From: Fasciolopsis buskii
Taxonomy: Eukaryota > Platyhelminthes > Trematoda > Plagiorchiida > Fasciolidae
DNA: 64,000 nt
Direction of reading: 5' to 3'
Assembly: GCA_008360955.1 (NCBI GenBank)
Contig: LUCM01007884.1
Span: 34,658 to 98,657, forward strand
In this document: positions 1-14,100 of the stretch, piece after piece
Numbering within the stretch: position 1 is the first letter of the stretch
Layout: each line of letters starts with the position of its first letter
Notes under the pieces: model-generated
Seen by the model: the letters and a program-made list of their open reading frames with translations, nothing else
The model's database searches: none
Told to the model about the DNA's origin: nothing
Translations under genes and position numbers: made by a program

Positions 1-3000
1 ATTGGACCAGTCAAAGGGACACGAACCCAAGAGGATCGTACAGGTTACCTCTACGAGCAACTGGCAGGTCGAGAATTTTGGTTAGAAAATGTACTCGTCG
101 GTCCCGGCATCCCAATACATCCTGAGAATACGTTTGATCGTTGAGGGGGTTGCACCCATACAGCGCATTCTCTCTGATCGTTCGTGTGCCGAAGTGACTT
201 CTAAGACCCCGAGATCGTCAGACAATCACTTCATAGGGTAGATGTCACTCTTTGTTACGAGTTTTGTCGGCCCTACTACAAGATACATAGCTCTCTTCCC
301 CTAACTTGAAGCACCTGGGTAGTCGTCAACATGAATATTTCCGTTAATGCCATCCACCATATTCCGTTTACTTGGCACTCCAAGCATCGTTATTACCTCT
401 CGCTTTTGTGATATCTTTTTAATCAATTTATGTTTGCCGATGGCGCCACCGGGTGTTCTGGGTGGTGGAATCAAGGGAATGCAGAGGAGCGTTGCGTGAT
501 AAAACCATCCTGTTAGAGGCTTGAGATGCTTTGGCGTACGACTTTTATTTGCAGGGGGTGAATTGTAACTTTTCCCCCGGAGGAACGAACCACGGCAGGA
601 GGAAATTTCTTGGGGTATCCAGCTGACTAACGTGAAAATGTTGAGTACGTGGCCGGAATTTGGCTTTGGTGGGAAGGTTATTTCGGTCCTGTACAGATTG
701 AAAAATGTTTGGTGTGAAGCACGGCCACAACTATTTCGAGTAGACATGGTAGGCCTCCAGACAAGCCAGCCTAATGAGATCAAACATCACCTCTCCGGGA
801 AATCAACATTTTCATCAGTGAACTTGGGAGTCTGGGAGAAAGCTACTGGGGAGATCTACCTGGCTGCCAGACTGGAATACCGTTGCTGATCGTGAGATGC
901 AGAGACATATTGACAGCTTCAGATTTGGTAGCGGTGTGAATTAACTAGCAGTAGAATCCTTTTCTTGGTGGTTGGAGGGGAGAGGAGGAACTAGTCAGAC
1001 CAAAGTTGATTGATGTCAGTTGTAACAAAACTTTCGCAGGTTTTACAGGTCAGCATAAATCATTTGAAGCGGAGGCCGCAGTGACTTGTATTATTCAGGA
1101 AGCTCTTCGGCGAATAGCATCTGCAGAATACATGCACTTGATCTTTTATTTGGTGCAATTTTGTCGAGAGGCATCAACCAAAAACATTAAAGTGACGACT
1201 CCCATGATGTCCATGGCATTCAGCAATGTTAAATCACTGCGCCCATAGAAACCCTTAAGGGAGGCAGCAACCTAAAAGCGGAAAAATTGATAAGGGCCAG
1301 CCAGAATCGTGAACCCTTCTTTGGGCTGCACTGGTTCCTGTTTGCCAGGTGCGGTTTCATAGTTAACTTTATAGCTGTCAGCGTTGAAACTTGGTGGTGG
1401 GCAAGCGAAGCTTGTTCCAAATGGCAGGGTTTGACGTAACTTGGGAAGCTTCGAAAGGTACTCAGAATAGATATTAAAATGGTTTGGACGGCTTTGGCAA
1501 ACATCCTAAAGCTTACTTTTTCTTGGGCTCAACCTGCCGGGGGTACCAAGCAAACGACATCGAACTGCAAGTTCATTGGAAGTCAGCATTGAAAATGTTA
1601 AACTAAAGGGAGTTGGCAAGACACTAATATTACGATTCTTTTAATATGAATTTCAAACCAGTTGTTAGAACTGACGTCGTGCACAAAAATAAGGCCGATT
1701 TTTAACGCTAAGATAAACTTAATCGAAAAGTTTGTTTGGGGATAGGAACGGCCGTAGAAAACATTCAGTGTAATCCAAGCATAGAAAATGGGATTTCCGT
1801 GTATCAAGCAGGAATGAGGAGGGGAGGAACAATAATGAAAGAAAATAATGCTCGAGGTTCAGACGAAAAAGTAGGGGCATTGGCAGCGTCAGGCAACCAC
1901 AAAGCGGCGACGTTGTCGAACTTTCGAGGGTTCCAACGACTGAATCAAAAAAAGTAAAGATATGAATTATCGTAAACGTGATTTTGATGAAGGTGGCTAG
2001 GAACTGGTAATGCCCTCGCCAAAGTCGTGACAACAAAAGTGTACCTTGAATTGCTTACGCAACATCTTCGTCCATTGCATGTGAATTAACCAACGGATTT
2101 GGCTGATGCAAACTACATCTGCCGTCTCTATTTCATCATCCAACGGAAGGACCCCAGGGAGGTACAAGAAAATCAATATTATCGGTTATTTCAGCTTCAA
2201 GCCCATTTGCAAATCCCTCTTTAGGCAAAATGGTCCATTTTTAGATCACCAGTGATAAGCATCACTTGTTAAATCAGCTACTAAAAACTAACATTAGTAT
2301 TTCATATGGAGCTTCTTCAATCTCCACCAGATCGTTTTTTTATCAACCACTTACCAAACCTCCCGCACTTGGCAATCCTGATTAACTATGTCAGTACTTT
2401 TACCAAGCTTCAGTATTTCTTGTTCCAATTTGGACCTAGGTCTAGTCAAAGATTTTCTTATATTCCGCCTCTTGTGAATGTATACTTGGCGCCAATGTCT
2501 TTAGGCAAACCTAGAAGTGTGTTTGCTTTCTTTGGGGTTGTCATAAGTCGTTACTGTTTATTTTTTTCCTTCTGTTTACATATGTCCCGACGTTCCTTAT
2601 GATCTCCCCAGTAATATCCCTGTGGCTTAGTTGTGCAAACTTAGTCTGGTCCTGGACATCCCTCAAGGAAATCGAAAAAATACGTGTTCAAATTGAAGAT
2701 TGAACAGAATACACCCACTCGATTTTGCTTCGCCGAAGACATCGGCGAAAACCGAAAAACCGGTGGGTGATGTACTTTTCTAGGTGAAACTGCAAATTGA
2801 CGGGCAAAGACTAATAGTACCGGACGCAGCAAAGGAGTTCAGAAAACGTTCAAAATTAAATCGTCTTCCTGCTTCGTGGTGAATCTGCAAACCGACAGCA
2901 AAATAGTCCAAAAGCAAGAATAACGTAAAGCCATTTGATGGCTTATTGTAAATCTAATTTCATCGACCGAACACTAGATTGACACATTTTAGTCCTCCAC

Positions 3001-5800
3001 TTCAGCCATAGTATTCGGCTCCCATGGTGCGAATTCTTGCAATGTCCTGTACTGACCGACTTACCGAAAAAGTATGGACCCGGTTGAAACACAAAGAATG
3101 TCGGAGTACTAAAGGTTTAATAATATTGACAGTTCTGAGAATTGAAATAGCTGGCTTAAGGTCTCTTATCTTGACCCTTTTCTGGAATGGAAAAATTCGA
3201 ATGAAGCTGACAATTCCCTTTTCCCTATGACACCAATTTCTCGGTTCCGCTGTCCGACAACAGCAGAAACAATGAAGTTTCTTCTACACATAGCCTTATT
3301 GTAATACTCTGCTCCAGGGACCGGCGATAACCAACTGGGAAACTGTCGTGCAAACCCTCTGAAATATCACGGCTGACAGGTATATCTGTCTTTCGTCCGC
3401 CACCTCGCACAGCAACGCTAAGTCCACAGACTTTTGAACAGTTAAATATTTCAATTTTTGCGCAGTTTTCAACTGTGTCCCTTTCCCCGGTTCCTGTTTA
3501 AATTTTGCCAGGCAATCATGGAGCTGGAAAGAGAATGACTACTGCAGTACGATGCAATGGCCTTCGTTCCCCCATCCCTTTGTAAGTTAGTCCCAATCAA
3601 CCTAATGTTAAAAAAATCAACAATATAGGAAAATTGAAACATAGCACTGAAACCGCGCAAAAATCAGGGTAAGGGAAGGTGACACCAAGGGATGGACCCA
3701 GGCCAAAGGCAAGTCCAGGTTAGAGATTGCTTTGGGTCAGAGGCCTATGGTTCACAGACGAACATGGCAAAACACCAGCTGCGTGTGCTTCGCATGGATA
3801 GGGCATTCGTGACAACCCTGACGGCTGGCGGAAGTGGGCAAAAATTATTGAAGGCCAACCGTTTCTCGGGAGCATGTCCTCCAGTACTACCGGAGGAAGT
3901 TTGCTTCGGTGCGGTGCATGTCTATTTAAGACAGTTTCCGTTACCATTAGCGAGATACGTTCAACTGACGCCGCAAGTGACCAGTAGAAAACCGGAAAGC
4001 AAATCGTTGAAGGAATTCCGGACCCACAAAATGTTCGAGGCAAATCCCGTTCCGTAGAAGTTCCACCGAAATTAACTGACACTCATTACAATGTAATAAT
4101 AATAATGTGTATTTCTCGATTTGCGAGAGGCGTGCGCAAAAGAAGATCAAATATGTCCATGAATGAGGCAGAAGAAACGTGAATAATGGGAATCAGAGGA
4201 GGTTTCGATCTACCTTCAACGTTGGATTATCCGGGAGGCGCGATCAAAATCTTCAAAGCAATTTGCAGTGCACAATTATGAGAGACAAAAATCAGAACTG
4301 GGAAAACCTGCCTGTAAGAGTATACAGGGCATTCCAGAACTGTTCTTGAGCAACGGACTGCGAGTCATTTGGTGTTTAAGTGAACTACGTTTGCTTGTCC
4401 CTGGCACAGCGATTAACAGGAACTCAATAGAGATTTCGCAATATGGCCGGAGACTCAGTCGTCAAAAGCGTTACGTGATGGACAAAAAGTCCAGCTGACA
4501 TGGAAATCAGTGACGTATGAAAGTTGAATGAAAGTTATTCAAACAGAAGGGGAATGTTATGCACGGTGAATAACGAAGTCACAAAACAGCAATAAACGTC
4601 CGATAAAACGTTAACGAAGAGGGAAGGAATACTATTATGTTTGCCGAACTTTATTGGGAAAGAGATTTTATGAATCCCTTTGTAAAGAGAGTATATGAAA
4701 CTTTCATGATTGCTGATTGCATTCCTATGCGGCTGGCGGCAAACTGGACTGAGACGTGCAATGGGGAAACGCTTTTTGAGAAGTAAATCAATTTATAAAT
4801 ACACCAGTCACGGATATCCTCAATGCTGTCAATTTTGTTGCCGCAGATTTGATCTTAGACGGCAGTAGGTGTGGGGTATTTGAGGGGGCGCACGAGACAT
4901 TCCAGCTGCAGTTGTAACTGTGTTTTGACCAGTCATAAAGATCCATCTGTGTAGAGTTGTCCAAGGTGACTAGCAACTTCGTTTGGATTAAACGGACTGG
5001 TACTGAAGCGCCAGACCTAGATAACAGTATGCTAGCAGGAGCGAGAAGCCAGTAGGTTTGGTTTTGCCCTTAAGAAGGAGGAACTGCTAATAGCGCGTAT
5101 AGTCTGGGTGCGAGATCTAATATGTGACAGAGCGAATCAGTCTTGCCTGGATGCCAGCTTTGAGTTACGGGGATTAATAAACCGTAGAGAAATAGAGACA
5201 TCATCTGACCTAAGGTTAATCGCATGAATGAAAAATTAGGCCAAGAAGTAAAAACGCAAAGTAACAATCAGGATTGATGACAGATGATAGAGATTTAGGG
5301 TGAGTTGGCTTCATTCCAACCGTCGGAGGGTTTATTTGTGGCACATCAAACTGGTGTATTGCTTAATAATAATAGAAACTTATGTGATAAGGTGCCCAGG
5401 ATTTTACTGGCGTCAGGTTGCCAGTATGACGCGAAGGAATTTAGCTGCAAACAGTTCGTAACTACTGTGGAGTGCCAAGTTGATTTTCTACCGGTTGTCA
5501 TGGTCAGCATGCTCTGCGCTGGTGGCCGAATACAAAGAATAGGACTGTAAACGAAGGATAGGAGAAAAATTTGGACTACAGCACAGCTTAGTTTGTTTCC
5601 GTTGATTTATTTTGCTTTCTTAATGGAGCTGCGGGACGGATGGCAATCCGGCTAAGTCGTTGGTGTCAGCAGTCTTAAGAAGGAAACCGATGTAATTTGA
5701 CACAGCTTTGGGAAACTAATTTGAATTAGAGCTAAATGCCTACGTGGCCTTAAAACGCTTGGTCTAAACTGATATTGGTCCTAGTTGAGCTGAGAAATAA
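1..5800. other. Degenerate repeat-like DNA, no supported gene
   Basis: No recognisable gene or intact element is seen here. Frame 1 is open from the window edge to a stop at 142-144 (47 codons, ending near PENTFDR), so the window may begin inside an older coding or transposon sequence that I cannot name. The longest other open stretches are a - strand frame at 301-783 (160 codons) and a + strand frame at 3692-4057 (121 codons). Neither shows a family motif or splice-site support, and both are within what chance gives in this much DNA. The stretch looks less AT-rich than the DNA after 11.3 kb and resembles the repeat-dense parts of the window. Old transposon debris is the likeliest content. 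Confidence 0.4.
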
Positions 5801-8800
5801 GGATGCGCTGAGAAATTCGAAAAATGCACTCTTGAATCGTGTTACATTCTGACAGGACCTGACACGATCCGGTAATCTATTCCACAAGGTAGAGTAAACA
5901 ACAGTGAAGGACGTTGACCTAAGGGACGCTCTGAAAGGTAGTATCCCGAGGGAAAACGGTCGATTCCCGAGGGGGTGAGAGCACTCACTGGCGATCCTGA
6001 TGGAGCCTCCAGCCGTGTGTGTCTGCGACCTCAGGAGCTTTAAAAGTAATATGAGGTTAAGTTTGACAGGACGTATTCAAAGTGGGTCAGATTTCAGTAG
6101 ATTGCATCGTTCTCTGTACCTAAGTCTTGATGTTGGACGGAAAAGTTTCTTTGCGAGTGTCCCCTTTACTTACTTTTTTGCAACAGCCAGCCTCGCAGCG
6201 CCCGGAAAAACACAACAGCGGCGATGAATAAGCGGCGATATAGCTTATCGTTTGTGATCTTATGCAAATTACCGGTTGCCAAGATCAAAACCTGCACTAG
6301 GGCCCCAAATAATGTGGAGAAAAATGGAAGTTGGGGCCAGCCGCCATTTATTTTCCACAATTTGGAGAGGGCGAATATCAAACCAAAATTGTGCAACTAC
6401 AACTGCAAGCAAGTGCGGAACACAGGCTGCTGTCGGATAGAAAAAACGGATTAGAAAATCTGCAGCGCAATTTGCAATTTCTAATTAGAGAAGTTTTAGA
6501 TCTGCGGGAAAAACAAGCAAAAACCATTGCAACTTACTGGTCCACAATGGAGAATAACTGGTTAATAGATGACGCAAGGCCGCGAATGGAACGAAGTTAT
6601 ACTCAGTCATGCAGGACTGAACGGCAGTGAAGTGTTGTAAAGGTTTGACAGAGTTGGTAAATACAGTCGACCTGAGCGGGGCTGTGAACTCATTCCAGCG
6701 AGGCTGTCAAAGTAGGATTTGAGTGGTCCTGTCGTCAGAAGTCGGCCAAGGCGGTGCTCATTTTACGTCGGTCTGCGCAGCGTCATCTCATAGTCCCGAT
6801 AGTTCTCTCAACGGCTGGCTAAGAAAAGCTATGTCCTTGACAGCCAAAACGTAGAGTTCCATCGCTTACGGACGGAATGGACTTCCCTGGAAAGCCAGCC
6901 GCCCTAGTGAGAGGCCCGGTGTCTCAATGCCCCACAAGTCCACCATTTTTTGATAGGCAAGTGATAGCTTGTGTTGAAGAAATGCTAGAAAACAAGAAGC
7001 GGAGCAAACGGGTGGCGAAATGGTCCAGGAGCACAGTATTGAGCAAAAGGTCTTTCAAAACAGCTCCAGGCAGTGTGGAAAAGGTACAACGTCAAAGAAG
7101 TTTTGAAGAGTTGAGGAAGAGAAGGCACTCCTGATGAGATGCCAGAAAATGTTTTGTGGAAAAAAGGACAGAAAAATTGGTCTCACCTTTGGTGCGCCGC
7201 CTGAAGCACGATTCAAAACACGAAATCGTCTGAGATGCACACTTTTTAAACTCACCAAGACTGCAGACAGCCGCACGCCTCACCGAGCAACTGTGTCCCG
7301 GTAACTGAAGGCAGGGAGCTCAGGAGTTGTTTATCCGCACGGGCGCATACAATATACGCGACAAATGGGCTGGGCAAGTTATAATCCCTGACTTTCGCAT
7401 TCATGTACCTTTACGCTTATATTGCCAAAAAGATGATATGTTTGGTCTTGTTTCATCGCTTCCCGAGATCGAGCAGTGGCGAAGTCGGCCAATTCTTTTA
7501 AGCCTCGAAGGACGCGAGAGACGTCCCGCCAGGGTACGAATCGTGGGTCATCCAAACTCATGGAACATTAGCTGAGGAGTTGAACTGTGCATGCGGGGAC
7601 TCGAGAAGAATTTCCTGAGTAGCTGCATGGGAATGTCCTGCGTCCATATACAGCAAACACCAGGTATAAGCGTGTGCGTGCACAATCGTCAATGGGCCTC
7701 GCAGTCGCCAAATAATACAGGAAGATAAACCATCTATAGATGCAACATTCTTTGGGCACGATTAACCACGTGATCGTCAAATAAAATCTGCTTCTGGATT
7801 CCAGGGACAGCGCCTGAAATTATAAGATTAAAAACGGACTCACGGAGCTTTGTGACAGAGTGGTGTATCTGTCATAGGACACTAATGAAACCGGTTGCAG
7901 ACATGTCTCCGGTAGTGAACGACTCCTTTGTCCTCCGGGACACGTCTGCGAGGCTGAAGGAATGGCGATATGGGGGCAGTGCAGCTTGGTGGAAGGCCGG
8001 AATACAGAGACCTGCAAAAGTTAGGGGAAGAATTTGCTTTCTGTATGTGACTGACGAGAAGAGTTATGCACCGTATGCCAACCGTAGAAATAAGGCTAAG
8101 GGGCTTAGCCACACAGCCAAATGTAACTGACAGACGAAGCCTGCCAAGTGCAATAAACGACATCACAAGAAATGCCGTGCATACCTACAACCACCAACGG
8201 ATGTTGTTGGCCCAATTACAACGAAAGAAAAATTGTTGTATTGGATGGCATCGGCAAGCTAAAAGTACCTTGAAGTTGTACACACGGTGGATGTGGGGTT
8301 CGTAGAGAGCAAGATACTCCAGTGCCGTCGCTAGATTTAGACGTATTTTGGGTAATAGAGAACAATTCTACATCCAGGGCGTTGCAGTTAGACCCACGGG
8401 TCTTGTTCTCGATGAAGTTGGTTGGTTCACAGCATGGTGTGCTCGAGAATAAATTCCTTACGTTCCGGAATGTGCTTCGGAACCCTAAGGCAACGCATAT
8501 CCCAAAGTGCTGCGGAATCCAAGAGAAAACAGAATGTTCAAATAAACTCAAATGTACTATAGGTGAGTTCAAAAGTATGAGCGCAGAAATCCCGTATGTA
8601 ACATTGAACCACTGGCACTATCCAGCGGGGGGATAATTATCATAAAGACCAAACATCGGTGTAAAATAGGAACTTGATGAAGATGAAGATTCCTGTTCCG
8701 TAGTTTCTGCAAATACCATTGATTTTCCCATCTTCTTCCGGCGCATTATACAATTTTCCATAAGAGAAAGCAAAAAACAAAATGAACGTTTATGGCGACC

Positions 8801-9040
8801 AACGTAGGCGATAAAATGAAAGTGATCCATAGTAAAACATACTGCCTTACCTCAAGGTAGTTCGCGAGTGAACCAAGTGTCTGGAAAATAACCTCAACCC
8901 GAAAGCGCGAGGACACGACAAAGATGGATGTGTCGCGCAATAAATAGAAGAGAGTCAAACTAGTGTAATGGCAAGGAAGTTCATGGGAAAATACTCCGAT
9001 TTTGGAAAGACAAAGAACAAAAGAATCAAGGTAAGGGACT
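5801..9040. other. Repeat-like DNA upstream of a CR1 remnant; no supported gene
   Basis: Several modest open frames occur on the + strand (6331-6630, 6877-7134, 7327-7575, 7852-8130, 8322-8636), but none carries a motif I recognise. Because a CR1-like reverse transcriptase begins at about 9.04 kb on the same strand, some of this could be the decayed endonuclease half of that element, but no endonuclease motif can be read. The block at 5870-5890 shares an 18-base core (cggta-tctattccacaa, one mismatch) with 47280-47300, which hints at a short dispersed repeat. Confidence 0.3.
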
Positions 9041-11110
9041 TTTAATTAATCATAACGGGACATGAAAACTATAGATCTTAGAAAGTCGGCTGGAATAGGT
9101 GAGATCCAGCCGGCTATTATGAAGCCTCTGGCCGACATCTTCGAGGGGCCGAATTGTAAGCTGTGAAATGCAACTATAAAGCATGAAGATCTGCCAGGCG
9201 ACTGGAAAACAGCGGCAGCATTGGATATATAAGAGGGTGCCTCCGGGACTGGGTTAGAGAAATGTCGATCAATAGGCCTGGCAAACGTTCTCTGCAAAGT
9301 GTATGATCGCATTATTAGGCAACAGGTGTCTGCACCTGAAGCAGCAGTCTATGCTGTGCCTCGCTCAATAAGGATTTCTAAAACTGATCCTCCATTAAAA
9401 CTGTGTGCTTCCCAAACGAAGTTATGCGTATACTAGTTAGAATGACGTAGGTGAAAGCATGTTATCTGGACTTCCGTAAAACCTTTGCCACCCTAAATTA
9501 CCGACTACTATTGCTGAAGCTGCGAGCCTCTGTCAGAGAGTGGCCAGCAGGTTTGGTATTTGGTGGAACGCTTTGTGCCCGGGTCGAAGAGGATTGTTTG
9601 AACACAAGGGTGGCCACTAGTGAAGTGCCACTAGCCTTCATGCATCAGCCATTTTCATTTTCGATGTTCGTAAATAAATCAGCCCTCAAACTGCGGACTT
9701 TTGTCCTTCTATTCGGGGATAACGTGAGTCTTTGGTTCTTCTAGGCACGGCAGTTTACGAAATAATATTGTCTCAGCATTTAGCCGTATAAAACAAGTGA
9801 TAAACCAATCGAAGCGAGAAAAAGCCACTTGATTTCAGGAAACGCAGAGGAGATAGTAGTTGCAAACGAGGACGGTATCTTTGAAATAGTTCTAGTAAGC
9901 GAATTAAAAGTATTTCAAATCAGAGTTCGGTTGAGGTTTAAGTGTGCTGACCAGTGTTTTGCAGCTGCAAATAGCCACAAGGAACATTTTAGCCCTAGGT
10001 TAGCACTGTTATTCCGAAACGCAATTTTCATTTCTTTTAATGGGAAATTCGTTAGGCCTTACCTAGAATAACGCATCCGGGATGGGCGTCGATTCTTACG
10101 AAAGGGTGAGGACTATTTGGAGAAGGTGCAATGAATAGCAACACACTTTTCTAAAGATCAAAGATAGACGATCCATGAACGTAGAGTGAGCGACTTGAAT
10201 TTGCTCTACTGCAAAGTCCAAGGGCCCGGTGAGGTCTGTTCGAGACGTATGGGAATGGAATTCGTTCCGAGGTCCTCTTAAACGAAGGCATCGAATCCGT
10301 CACCGAGGAATTGACAAGATATTGATGAGCCGTATTTCTCGGATGGCAACGTGAGCGCATTTCTTTAATGCGAGGATGGTAGACAAACAGAAGTTGTCTG
10401 GCGATGCCTGTGAGACGCGGTCATACATTTAAGACAAAACCAAACGTGGGTGGGATCAGATGAGTTGATACGTCAGTATTATAAAGGGGCATAAGTTGTG
10501 GCCGATATTACACAGCCACCTGGGAGGCCAAATGATGAACCGACCCCGGCGAGTGTGAGATTATTCTTTCTGGCTCCGTCACTGTTAGCACAGGAAATGG
10601 GATCGCTGGAGCGCCAAGATAAAAATAAAAACATCTGCGGAGGTATCGTGTGTGTCGCATAGGTTCGAAGGCAAAGGTTATTATATCCAAGGTCTTGTAA
10701 GATGTGGTCGCCGGACGTGGGGTTCGAACCCATGAAGTGGGATTGAGAGTTCTATGCTCCACCCACAGAACGACCCGGATAAAAGCGGATGCCAGTTTCT
10801 GTACATATCAGCGGAATAACAGTGGGCGCACTTGCCAACTGAGGCCAATCTTGTCCTGTGCTAACTAAATTGAGTTCACGGGCCAACGGCTCACTTAGAC
10901 GTAACGGGAATAAGACTCTGTGAGAAGACGTAACCACCGAGTTGAAGAGCAAATCATTTACCATACGGATGGTGAATGACTGAAACAGGCTGCCGGGGGA
11001 AGAGATCCAGGTGGGGAAATTGAGCGACTTCAAAGGGAGACTAGACTGTATAGAGGGGACAGGGTGTGAAATGTGAGGCTGGGGAGAGGGTTGAGGAGGC
11101 ATTTCATTGA
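9041..11110 (+). mobile_element. Decayed CR1/Jockey-like non-LTR retrotransposon, reverse transcriptase part
   Basis: Translations in shifting + strand frames follow the order of a CR1-clade reverse transcriptase. At about 9075-9180 the finger region reads SAGIGEIQPAIMKPLADIF. It is followed by LPGDWKTAAAL near 9190-9220 and by ANVLCKVYDRIIRQQ near 9280-9320. At 9455-9525 the palm region reads YLDFRKTFATLNYRLLLLKL, where the family has a FVDFSKAFD-type motif. Near 9990-10115 the thumb reads LLFRNAIF, FVRPYLE and DYLEKVQ, and at 10965-11050 the C-terminus reads RMVND, NRLPGEEI and DFKGRLD. Many stops and frameshifts separate these blocks and the endonuclease half is not readable, so the copy is dead. 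A SINE-like unit of about 350 bases sits between the thumb and the C-terminus. Confidence 0.75.
10480..10800 (-). mobile_element. tRNA-derived SINE inserted in the CR1 remnant
   Basis: On the - strand, from about 10785 down to 10710, the sequence has tRNA-like internal promoter parts. There is a D-arm-like stretch (gtgggtggagca) and, 30-odd bases on, a strong B box (gggttcgaacccc) inside a short T-arm-like hairpin. An unrelated tail of about 230 bases follows. The unit interrupts the CR1 reading between its thumb and C-terminal blocks, which is what a SINE insertion would look like. The exact ends are not defined because no target-site duplication was found by eye. A tRNA pseudogene next to unrelated DNA is the alternative. 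Confidence 0.5.
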
Positions 11111-14100
11111 TCGTTTCCTCCCTTGTATGAACCGAAGAGGATTTTCCACCCCGTATTGTTGAAGCATCGTCAAAACCGAAGAGTTCTCGATGCGAGAACC
11201 TAGACGATCGGGCATCTCCCCGTTTGTCCTGTAATCCAACTGGAACTGGAACTGGAGGCTCACCACATTAGCGCACCAAGACAACGTGTTCAAGGTCGTT
11301 TAATGAAATTCCGCGCTCGTGTTCAGTTAGCCGCAGGGTCCCGGCCAGTGCTTGGTTTTTCGGTTTTTAATTCTTTTTTACGTTCGAGCTTCATCGAAAA
11401 TGAGTATTCTGGTGCACGGCGATGTTTTAGAAATTAGCGCCAGCTGATGGATTTTAAATGAGGGAATAATGTATTCTCTTAGAACGGTAAAATGCGGACG
11501 AGGAAGTGTAGTATATAAATGTCTGCAACCAAGAAGGTGGTTGTAAAATGCGTGCCTGTGTCCGCGGCTAGCAATAATGGGACTTGTCCGTTGAATATGT
11601 TTCTCAGTACTATCTAAGTGAATTTTATTTACAAGGAAAATAAGGAATGCACTTCGGATGGTCTTAAAATGGATCCCCATTTACAACTGCATAGCATTTA
11701 CCGAATGTATTTGCATACGGCCTCAATCTCTCGATGTATGAGTGGTGACGTTTGGTTAACCAACTTAGGTAATGGAAAAAATATGGGAATCACTGTGCAG
11801 TTATTGAGGCAACCGAAAGCCTTCCGATATATCAAGGTACCCAGAGATAATCGAGTTCCTTGAAAAATACATCCTCATTACACTGATGAAGTCACTTGGA
11901 CAATACCAATTTGTGTCACATATCGGAAACAATTAATTGTGCACATGTGCACAAGTAAGGCATAACTGCATTTATGGCTTAAGGGTTTTGTGTTTCACTA
12001 GAAGCAAGAATCATTGACTTGCAGATTGAACGCCTCATTGCGTGAACACAGAAACTTCAGAATTCGCAGAATTGTAATTGAACAGTAAAGGCGTTTTATC
12101 ATCCCTTCACAACTCGGGTGCATAACACACAAAAGTTACAAGTCCCTAAAACGGTCCCTTTATTGTTGCTATTTTGCCAGGCTTTATATTCGCTTCATAG
12201 ACTGTTTGTTTGCTGAGCACTCTTAATAGCCATGGCGACCAAACAGAAAATACAACATTGACTGAATGCTGTAGGAATTTCCACTGATAAGAAGTGAAAT
12301 CCTCTTTCCGACGACTGTGCTGCCTGAATTTACACTGGTAGATGGAAATGCCTAAACCGATTTTCCGTCCTCGTTTCTTTGGTCAGGTCTAGCAGGTGTT
12401 TCAGTTTATATGGCGATTTTTATTTCTCTTCAAAAATTGATTTTCAGGTTCCTTTGACAAGGTCTCCAAATGTAAAATGTGAACTTTTTCATCCCTTTGT
12501 GATGCGGTCACATATGTGACCAAACATGGGCCGAGTGGGGTTCAGCTTGCAGCTTGCATTTGAGTGTCAGATTTAAATGGGATTTAAAATGATTTACATC
12601 TGATCCGCTGGCCGGCTAAATTTAGTAATTTTGGAATTTCTATTTCTCTCAGAAGCATGAACATATGAGACTAGCGATTCTGTAGGACTTGTCCAAAGAT
12701 TTGTTTACGGAATCAATTTACACTAATAGTTACACTATCCCGTAAAACAGATTCTAAGTACACTCTTACGCATTTCTAAATAAGAATGAAAGTTTTGAAA
12801 TTTTTCTCGTTCCTTCACTTAAAATCATCTATGCATTCAGCAGGCTTTGTACATTTTTATTTCTGTTTGTACGTTTATGTTATGTTCTTTCGATGAGTTT
12901 GCTTTGGACGCTTTTACACATGAAACCAGTGTAATTAGTCCGTACTAATAGAATACAGAGATACCAAAACGTCTGCAAAGATACTGGAACCGTAGCCAAC
13001 GTAAAAAGTTTTCTCTCTCCATTTTTGGGATTAGGGAAAAAGGTTTAGTTCGGATTCCAGAGCATTTGACATTATCACAATAATTACTGATATAAACGAC
13101 ACAAGATTCACCTGTAATGAACTAACTATTGGGAATATTCCCACTTCAGGAATGCCTGACTGAGAGGCAATCTGTTGACGTAAAAAGCTAGTTTGTGGCT
13201 TGTAATAAGTCTTTTAAGAAAAAAGACAGAAATATTTTCGAAGTATAACACGCCCTTGTCCTGATGTATGGATATCATTGTAGAAACCTGGTAGAAATGC
13301 AAAGGCATCTGTACTACGTCTGGCTCCAAATGCCAGAAAACAGCAGAAATTTGCATTTGTTTTCTGAGCTAGATGCAATCGTCCGTCGCAGTAATCTACT
13401 TTGATTGGGAAAAGCACTGCAGAATGCTACTTGACGTGTTTGTCTGTCATATGGTAATCAGAGACTAATTATTTTTCATTGTTGCTATTAGTCGTACTTC
13501 TGTCGTGCCTGAAATAAGTTCGGTCAGTCTAATTTCTACGTTTTGGATACATCTGGCTCTTTTTGTTACTCTTATACTTCTAATTGCACAGTGCACGAGA
13601 GCCAAAATAATTAGAATCAGAAAACTAGGCACCATTCCCATTCTGAAAACAACCATTTTCTCAGACGTAATTGTTTCTTAGGCAAATCTTTTTATAACTG
13701 AACCAGTTGGTTTCAGGAATTTTGCATTTTCTTGATAGTTTGGTCCAGGTTTTGACTTTTGAATTTTTCGATAACCTTTTGCAATCCTTGCAGTCTTCGT
13801 TGCTTGTATCTGTGTGTATTTAGATATCTAAATCAAAAGACGAAATCCGTGCTGTGGCTATCGTTTTTTTGGTTTCCAGTTGCGACACTCAACCATAATT
13901 AATTCCGAGGAGCAAGCAATATTTTGAACCTTAAAAGTGGTAAAGGTGACAAAGACATTTTATCAGCACGTTACAAACCTATGGGTCTCCGGTGGCTAAC
14001 AATTTCCGGAGAGATTGACGCTTTTATTTTAAGCAGGGAAAGTTGTTTTCAGCCCTGGCGGACCAAATGTTTGTTCATGGTATTAAAAACCGGACTTATC

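Noticed and set aside
301..783. 160-codon - strand open frame
   Set aside because: No motif, no splice support; a frame of this length is expected about once by chance in a window this size, and the region looks repeat-derived.
10690..10790. Functional tRNA gene
   Set aside because: The D-arm and B box are present but the acceptor stem does not pair and the unit sits in a LINE, so a SINE head is more likely.
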